Origin: an uncultured Clostridia bacterium
GTDB lineage: Bacteria > Bacillota > Clostridia > TANB77 > CAG-508
Direction: 5' to 3'
Assembly: GCA_934131055.1 (NCBI GenBank)
Contig: CAKOZB010000038.1
Location: 1-12,417, forward strand
Length of the DNA stretch: 12,417 nucleotides
Both the position numbers and the translations under genes were made by a program. Shown piece by piece: positions 7,080 to 12,417 of this stretch; within the stretch, counting starts at the first letter, position 1; each line of letters opens with the position of its first letter. The notes under the pieces were generated by a model. The model searched no databases, was not told the DNA's origin, and saw only the letters and a program-made list of their open reading frames with translations.

Positions 7080-7875
7080 AATATTTTAATATTTGATTTC
7101 TTACAACAATCTCGTTTTCTTTTTTTTCATTGCTACTCATATTTTCAAACTGTACTATGTCATTTTTTTCGTTTAATAATCTATTTTTTCTTCTCTTAAA
7201 AAAGCCTCCAGACTGTATTTGATACTGTTCGCTATCAACCATTGTAAAGTCTGTTGTTTCGTTATCTTCTTTTATATATTCATCCACTTTTTTGTTTACA
7301 TCATACTCTATACTATTGTGTTCATGTTGTTGATAGAAGGTTTCTGTATACATTTTTGATTGATGTAAGCCATTTTCTTCTTCTTTCAAATATGCTTCTA
7401 TTTGTTCTCTCTGTGATTTTGTAAATTTTTCTATTGGATATTCAAGATATTTGTACTGCCAAATTGCCATTCTATCTTCATTTGAATATATAGAATTTAT
7501 TAAATCGTCACAGTTATATTCTGCCAAAAATTCAACATTTTCTATACTAATTGTTATATTTGTCCAATTTATCTTGTCATATTTTTGGCATTCATGTCTT
7601 AATTTTTTTATATAGTCATACAATTCATCTGTAAGTTTTATATATTCTTCTTCGTTTAGATTAAATTTTTGCGGAATTTGATACACATTTATTGGATTTC
7701 TTTTTATTATACTCTTGGGAAAATAGTAAAAAAACATTTCTCCTGTTTCTTCACCATTATCCCTTTGTATAACTGACGCATAAAGATATATGCTTTCCCA
7801 TTTTTCTGGTATCATATAAAAAAGGCATTTTCTAATTTCAGAATATAAATCTTTTATAGTTTCACCCTTTGGCAT
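7078..7875 (-). CDS. YezG-like (DUF600) immunity-family protein with a C-terminal extension
   Basis: YezG of B. subtilis is the cytosolic antidote of the LXG-type toxin YeeF; whether this protein neutralises a toxin is unknown. Residues 6-147 follow the family pattern: MIPEKWESIYLYA (21-33), EMFFYYFP (46-53), NWTNITISI (103-111) and IWQYKYL (138-144). Family members are usually about 130-160 residues, while this one has 265. The extra part (about 148-265) is rich in Glu, Asn, Lys and Gln, has a basic GGFFKRRKNR patch (225-234), looks largely disordered, and is not one I recognise. The ATG at 7875 has AAGGGAG 5 bases upstream. It starts 17 bases after the gpmI stop with no terminator between, so it is co-transcribed with glycolytic genes. 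No toxin gene is in the window. Composition is AT-rich like the host. Confidence 0.8.
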   Translation of the reverse strand: MPKGETIKDLYSEIRKCLFYMIPEKWESIYLYASVIQRDNGEETGEMFFYYFPKSIIKRNPINVYQIPQKFNLNEEEYIKLTDELYDYIKKLRHECQKYDKINWTNITISIENVEFLAEYNCDDLINSIYSNEDRMAIWQYKYLEYPIEKFTKSQREQIEAYLKEEENGLHQSKMYTETFYQQHEHNSIEYDVNKKVDEYIKEDNETTDFTMVDSEQYQIQSGGFFKRRKNRLLNEKNDIVQFENMSSNEKKENEIVVRNQILKY

Positions 7876-7892
7876 ATGCGCTCCCTTATTTT

Positions 7893-9428
7893 CTATTTTT
7901 CAACTATAATACTTTCTCCAGTCATTTCTTCTGGCTTCTTTAATCCCATTATGTCTAACATTGTTGGTGTTAAATCAGCTAGTTTTCCTTCTCTTAGTTT
8001 TGCATTATCCATTCCAACTAATATTAGTGGAACAGGGTTTGTTGTGTGTGCTGTGTGTGGCTCTCCTGTTTTGTAGTCTATCATTTGCTCACAGTTTCCA
8101 TGGTCAGCAGTTATCATTAATACACCATTTTGAGCATTTACAGCTTCTACAACTTTGCCAACACTTGCATCTATTGTTTCAACTGCTTTTATAGCAGCTT
8201 CTAAGCTTCCTGTGTGTCCAACCATATCTGGGTTTGCGAAGTTTAATATTATTGCATCATATTTCTTAGAGTTTATTGCTTCTACAACTTTTTCTGTGAC
8301 TTCTGGTGCACTCATCTCTGGTTGCATATCATATGTTTCAACCTTTGGTGATGGAACCAATATTCTGTCTTCTCCTGGATATTGTTTTTCTTGGCCACCA
8401 TTAAAGAAGAATGTTACGTGAGCATATTTCTCTGTTTCTGCTATACGTAATTGAGTATATCCTAAATTACTGATATATTCTCCGAATGTATTTTTTAGAT
8501 GTTCTTTCTTGAATGCAACATCAACATTTGGTAATGTTTCATCATATGGAGTCATACAAACAAAGCATAAATCCAAATCTTTTCTTGTTTCAAAATCATT
8601 AAATTCTGGGTCAACTAATGTTCTGCTTATTTCTCTTGCTCTATCTGGTCTAAAGTTAAAGAATATTACAGAATCGTGTGGCTCTATTTTTGCAACTGGT
8701 GTATCTCCATTGCAGATTACAGTTGGCTCTATAAATTCATCAAAAATTTCTTTTTGGTATGATGCCTCTACTGCTTGTATTGCAGATGAAGCCTTGTTTC
8801 CAACTCCATTAACCATTGCATCATAAGCCTTTTGAACTCTTTGCCATCTCTTATCTCTATCCATTGCATAGAATCTTCCAGATATACTTGCAATTTTGCC
8901 TATTCCTTTTTCCTTCATTTTTTCTTCTAGTTTTGTAATATATCCTTCGCCTGAAGCTGGTGGAGTATCTCTACCATCCATAAAGCAATGTACAAATACA
9001 TTTTCAAAATCTTTTCTCTTTGCAAGTTCTAATAATCCATACAAATGGCGAATGTGGCTGTGTACACCACCGTCTGATACTAAGCCCATTATATGCAATT
9101 TAGAATTATATTTCTTACAATTTTCTATTGCCTTATTAAATTCTGGAATACTGAAAAAATCTCCATCTTCTATTGATTTTGTTATTTTTGTTAACTCTTG
9201 ATAAACAATTCTTCCAGCTCCAATGTTTGTATGGCCTACCTCTGAATTTCCCATTTGTCCTTCTGGCAAACCAACACTCATTCCACTAGCAAAAATTCTT
9301 GTTGTTGGGCATGTTTTCATTAATTTGTCTATGTTTGGAGTATTGGCAAGCTTTACTGCATTTCCTTGCTCATTTTCATTTATTCCAAAACCATCTAATA
9401 TCATTAGCATTGTCAATTTATTTTTCAT
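7893..9428 (-). CDS. gpmI: 2,3-bisphosphoglycerate-independent phosphoglycerate mutase
   Basis: It interconverts 3-phosphoglycerate and 2-phosphoglycerate through a phosphoserine intermediate, using two manganese ions. The 511 residues are the normal family length. ILDGFG holds the metal ligand D12, and GQMGNSEVGH holds the nucleophile S62. SDGGVHSH, DGRDTPP and GRFYAMDRDKRW mark the inserted transferase domain. The C-terminal metal ligands are D401 and H405 (PDMVGH), D442 and H443 (TADHGN) and H461. The sequence is complete and shows no lesion. The start at 9428 lacks a well-placed ribosome-binding site: GGAAAGGA lies 13 bases away, and an in-frame ATG-AAA-TAA minicistron sits between. It is fourth in the operon, 76 bases after tpiA, and is followed closely by the YezG-like gene rather than enolase. 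Confidence 0.97.
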   Translation of the reverse strand: MKNKLTMLMILDGFGINENEQGNAVKLANTPNIDKLMKTCPTTRIFASGMSVGLPEGQMGNSEVGHTNIGAGRIVYQELTKITKSIEDGDFFSIPEFNKAIENCKKYNSKLHIMGLVSDGGVHSHIRHLYGLLELAKRKDFENVFVHCFMDGRDTPPASGEGYITKLEEKMKEKGIGKIASISGRFYAMDRDKRWQRVQKAYDAMVNGVGNKASSAIQAVEASYQKEIFDEFIEPTVICNGDTPVAKIEPHDSVIFFNFRPDRAREISRTLVDPEFNDFETRKDLDLCFVCMTPYDETLPNVDVAFKKEHLKNTFGEYISNLGYTQLRIAETEKYAHVTFFFNGGQEKQYPGEDRILVPSPKVETYDMQPEMSAPEVTEKVVEAINSKKYDAIILNFANPDMVGHTGSLEAAIKAVETIDASVGKVVEAVNAQNGVLMITADHGNCEQMIDYKTGEPHTAHTTNPVPLILVGMDNAKLREGKLADLTPTMLDIMGLKKPEEMTGESIIVEK

Positions 9429-9458
9429 TTTTTATTTCATTTCCTTTCCAAAGGCACA

Positions 9459-9487
9459 GAGCTGTATTTTTTTCTATAAATCAGCTC
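9459..9487 (-). promoter_or_regulatory. Intercistronic hairpin between tpiA and gpmI
   Basis: GAGCTG (9459-9464) pairs with CAGCTC (9482-9487). ATTT/AAAT extends the stem past one bulged A, around a 7-base loop. On the transcribed strand it is not followed by a T run, so it is unlikely to terminate. It could act in mRNA processing or stability. Confidence 0.45.
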
Positions 9488-9504
9488 CATGCTACACACT
9501 GTGT

Positions 9505-10254
9505 CTATTTATTGTAATTTACTATTTTTGCAAATTCGTCTACTTTTAAACTTGCTCCTCCAACTAAGGCTCCATCAATATCTGATGTTTCGAATAGTTC
9601 TTTTGCATTTGTTGATTTTACACTTCCACCATATTGAATAATTACATCTTCTGCAACCTTTCCATATATTTCAGAAATCTTTTTTCTTATAGCTTTAATA
9701 CTATTATTTGCATCTTCTGATGTAGCTGTTTTTCCAGTTCCAATTGCCCAGATTGGCTCATATGCTATTATAGTATTTTTTACTTGTTCTTCTGTAAGAC
9801 CAGCTAGTGCCAGTTCGACTTGCTTTGTTATAACTTCTTCTGTTTTGCCAGCTTCTCTTTGTTCTAAAGACTCTCCAACACAAACTATTGGTTTTAAATC
9901 ATTCGCAAATGCAGATTTAATTTTCTTGTTTACAGTTTCATCTGTTTCTGCAAAATATGCACGTCTTTCGGAGTGACCTATTATAACATATTCAACTCCT
10001 ATACTCTTTAGCATTTGTCCAGAAACTTCTCCTGTATATGCACCCTTTTCTTCCCAATGCATATTTTCTGCACCAATATGAATATTTGTGCCTTCTGTTG
10101 TATGCCATGCATAAAATAAATCTGTATATGGCACACACAATATAACCTCATTTTCAGAATCTTTTACAAGAGGAGCTAAACCTTCTATAAAATTTATTGT
10201 ATCTGCTGGAAGCATATTCATTTTCCAGTTTCCTGCGATTACCTTTCTTCTCAT
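9505..10254 (-). CDS. tpiA: Triosephosphate isomerase
   Basis: It interconverts dihydroxyacetone phosphate and glyceraldehyde-3-phosphate in the cytosol and acts as a dimer. At 249 residues it is a standard-length TIM barrel. The catalytic set is complete: N9 and K11 in GNWKMN, H94 in IIGHSERR, and E166 in AYEPIWAIGTGK, which begins the flexible lid loop. The phosphate-binding C-terminal segments IQYGGSVK and GALVGGASL are present. The ATG at 10254 has AAGGAGG 6 bases upstream. It is third in the glycolytic operon, separated from pgk by 143 bases that hold the large palindromic element, and it precedes gpmI by 76 bases. Confidence 0.98.
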   Translation of the reverse strand: MRRKVIAGNWKMNMLPADTINFIEGLAPLVKDSENEVILCVPYTDLFYAWHTTEGTNIHIGAENMHWEEKGAYTGEVSGQMLKSIGVEYVIIGHSERRAYFAETDETVNKKIKSAFANDLKPIVCVGESLEQREAGKTEEVITKQVELALAGLTEEQVKNTIIAYEPIWAIGTGKTATSEDANNSIKAIRKKISEIYGKVAEDVIIQYGGSVKSTNAKELFETSDIDGALVGGASLKVDEFAKIVNYNK

Positions 10255-10276
10255 ACACGTCCTCCTTAATATTTTG

Positions 10277-10393
10277 ATTTAATAATTGTATTATTTATAA
10301 AATTAAATGCGTAGCCCCACCGTCGAAAGTTCTCATAGCGAAGCTTGAGCCAAGGGGTAGTCAGTTAATTTTAGAAAAATACAATTATTAAAT
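10277..10393. repeat. 117-base palindromic MITE-like element
   Basis: The left arm (10277-10318) and the right arm (10354-10393) are inverted copies. They share ATTTAATAATTGTATT, then AAAATTAA, then end in GTAGCCCC and GGGGTAG, with one bulge and a few mismatches; I count about 36 base pairs. The 35-base centre is GC-rich and has its own hairpin, CTCA-T-AGC-GAA-GCT-TGAG (10332-10349). It fills almost all of the pgk-tpiA gap, starting 4 bases after the pgk stop and ending 22 bases before the tpiA ATG. There is no transposase frame. I see no convincing target-site duplication. It could be a MITE, a REP-like repeat or a structured RNA; copy number in the genome would decide. Confidence 0.75.
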
Positions 10394-10397
10394 ATAG

Positions 10398-11585
10398 TTA
10401 TTTGTCTAGTAAGCATTCAACTCCTGGAAGTTTCTTTCCTTCTAAGAATTCTAGTGATGCTCCACCACCTGTTGAAATGTGTGTGAATTTATCGCCAATT
10501 CCTAGTTTTTCTATTGCAGCTGCTGAATCTCCTCCACCTATTACTGTTGTAACGTCTTCTAGGTTTCCTAAATATTCTGCTATTGCATTTGTTCCTATTG
10601 CAAATTGGTCAAATTCGAACAATCCTAAAGGTCCATTCCAGATAACAGTTTTTGCTTTTGATAATTCGTCTTGATACATCTTTATTGTTTCTGCACCAAT
10701 GTCGAATCCTTCCCAACCATCTGGTATTTCTGTGTATTTAACAGTTTTACTTTCTGTGTCTTCTTTGAATTCTTTTCCTACTTTAGTATCTACAGGAAGC
10801 ATCAATTTTACACCTTTTGCTTTAGCTTTTTCCATTAAACTTTTTGCTAAATCTAATTTATCTAATTCGCAAATAGAATTTCCAACATTGTATCCCATTG
10901 ATTTAAAGAATGTGTAAGCCATTCCTCCACCGATCATTAATGTATCTACTTTTTCTAATAAGCTATCGATAACGCCAATTTTATCTGATACCTTTTTTCC
11001 TCCAAGTATTGCAACAAATGGTCTTTCTGGATTTTCTAGTGTTGTTCCTAAGAAGTTTAATTCTTTCTCCATTAAGAAACCTGCTACTGCTGGTAAATAG
11101 CTTGCTACTCCTGCTGTTGAAGCATGTGCTCTGTGAGCTGTTCCAAATGCATCATTTACATATATTTCCGCTAAGCTTGCAAGCTCTTTTGCAAACTCTG
11201 GGTCATTTGCTTCTTCTCTACTATCAAATCTAACGTTTTCTAATAGAACAATTTCTCCATCTTTCATGTTTGCAGTTAATTCTTTAGCACTCTCTCCTAT
11301 TATATCATTTGCAAGTTTTACTTCTTTACCTAATAATTTAGATAATTCTTTTGCAACTGGCTCTAAGGAAAAATCTTTATTTACTTGTCCCTTTGGTCTT
11401 CCTAAATGTGAACAAAGAATTACTTTGCAATCATTATCTAATAAATATTTTATTGTTGGAAGTGCTCCAACTATTCTTCTATTATCTGTTATATTTTTAT
11501 TTTCATCTAAAGGAACATTAAAATCACATCTTACTAAAACTTTCTTTCCTTTAACATCAATGTCTCTAACAGTCTTTTTATTCAT
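10398..11585 (-). CDS. pgk: Phosphoglycerate kinase
   Basis: It transfers the acyl phosphate of 1,3-bisphosphoglycerate to ADP, making ATP and 3-phosphoglycerate in the cytosol. From the ATG at 11585 the protein has 395 residues, the family norm, and begins [19 protein letters not shown]. The frame stays open for 22 more codons to an ATG at 11651, but that stretch lies over the gap-pgk hairpin and does not resemble the family; AAGGAAG stands before the inner ATG. Motifs include VRCDFNVP (18-25) and SHLGRPKG (59-66) for the triose substrate, and GGGDSAAA (350-357) with TGGGASLE (372-379) for nucleotide and hinge. It is second in the operon, 83 bases after gap. Confidence 0.97.
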   Translation of the reverse strand: MNKKTVRDIDVKGKKVLVRCDFNVPLDENKNITDNRRIVGALPTIKYLLDNDCKVILCSHLGRPKGQVNKDFSLEPVAKELSKLLGKEVKLANDIIGESAKELTANMKDGEIVLLENVRFDSREEANDPEFAKELASLAEIYVNDAFGTAHRAHASTAGVASYLPAVAGFLMEKELNFLGTTLENPERPFVAILGGKKVSDKIGVIDSLLEKVDTLMIGGGMAYTFFKSMGYNVGNSICELDKLDLAKSLMEKAKAKGVKLMLPVDTKVGKEFKEDTESKTVKYTEIPDGWEGFDIGAETIKMYQDELSKAKTVIWNGPLGLFEFDQFAIGTNAIAEYLGNLEDVTTVIGGGDSAAAIEKLGIGDKFTHISTGGGASLEFLEGKKLPGVECLLDK

Positions 11586-11610
11586 GGTATATCTTCCTTT
11601 CTTAAATTGT

Positions 11611-11649
11611 AATAAAAGGGCTTGATTCACTCTATACTGTGCCAAGCCC
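11611..11649 (-). terminator. Leaky terminator or processing hairpin between gap and pgk
   Basis: GGGCTTG (11618-11624) pairs perfectly with CAAGCCC (11643-11649). A short CAC/GTG helix lies inside the loop. On the transcribed minus strand the stem is followed by TTTTATT, a short T run. This is terminator-shaped but weak, which fits partial read-through. It would make gap mRNA more abundant than the downstream genes. Confidence 0.6.
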
Positions 11650-11668
11650 ATGTTGTTATTATACTCTA

Positions 11669-12417
<749 letters not shown>

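Noticed and set aside
10319..10353. Core of the palindrome as a known riboswitch or tRNA-like element
   Set aside because: I could not match it to any riboswitch consensus that I know, and it lacks a tRNA cloverleaf; the arms pair with each other instead.
11586..11651. A 22-codon N-terminal extension of pgk
   Set aside because: It overlaps the gap-pgk hairpin, does not match phosphoglycerate kinase, and the inner ATG has a proper ribosome-binding site and the family N-terminus.

Overview
The window is AT-rich and gene-dense. Its proteins are typical of low-GC Firmicutes, most likely an anaerobic, probably spore-forming member of the Clostridia. The reasons are the minus-strand glycolytic cluster gap-pgk-tpiA-gpmI, consensus AGGAGG ribosome-binding sites, promoters of the TTGACA/TATAAT type, strong preference for AGA and TTA codons, and a GH18 protein of the cell-wall/spore-germination kind. 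The species cannot be named from this sequence alone.

Layout, left to right. Positions 1-344 hold the 5' part of ruvA (minus), cut by the window edge. A 301-base AT-rich gap carries a good plus-strand promoter for deoD and a weaker divergent promoter for ruvA. deoD (plus) converges on greA (minus), and one long hairpin between them can stop transcription from both sides. Upstream of greA is an unrecognised 292-residue protein gene, then a flotillin/SPFH gene with its own promoter, leader hairpin and terminator. The flotillin gene differs sharply in base composition and codon use from everything around it and looks acquired. Next is a membrane-anchored GH18 glycosidase with its own promoter and terminator.

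The right 5.3 kb is one long minus-strand unit: gap (5' end outside the window), pgk, tpiA, gpmI, and, 17 bases after gpmI, a YezG-like (DUF600) gene with an unusual C-terminal extension. The first four genes encode consecutive lower-glycolysis steps plus triose isomerisation (glyceraldehyde-3-phosphate to 2-phosphoglycerate). Enolase, often next in such clusters, is not seen; the YezG-like gene holds the distal position. An intrinsic terminator overlapping its stop codon ends the unit.

The most interesting non-coding feature is a 117-base near-perfect palindrome (10277-10393) in the pgk-tpiA gap. Its arms are about 40 bases and AT-rich, and its core is GC-rich and folds on itself. It looks like a MITE or other small structured repeat. 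The other two gene junctions of the glycolytic operon also hold hairpins, so the polycistronic mRNA may be segmented by RNA structure. No tRNA, rRNA, CRISPR array or transposase gene was seen.
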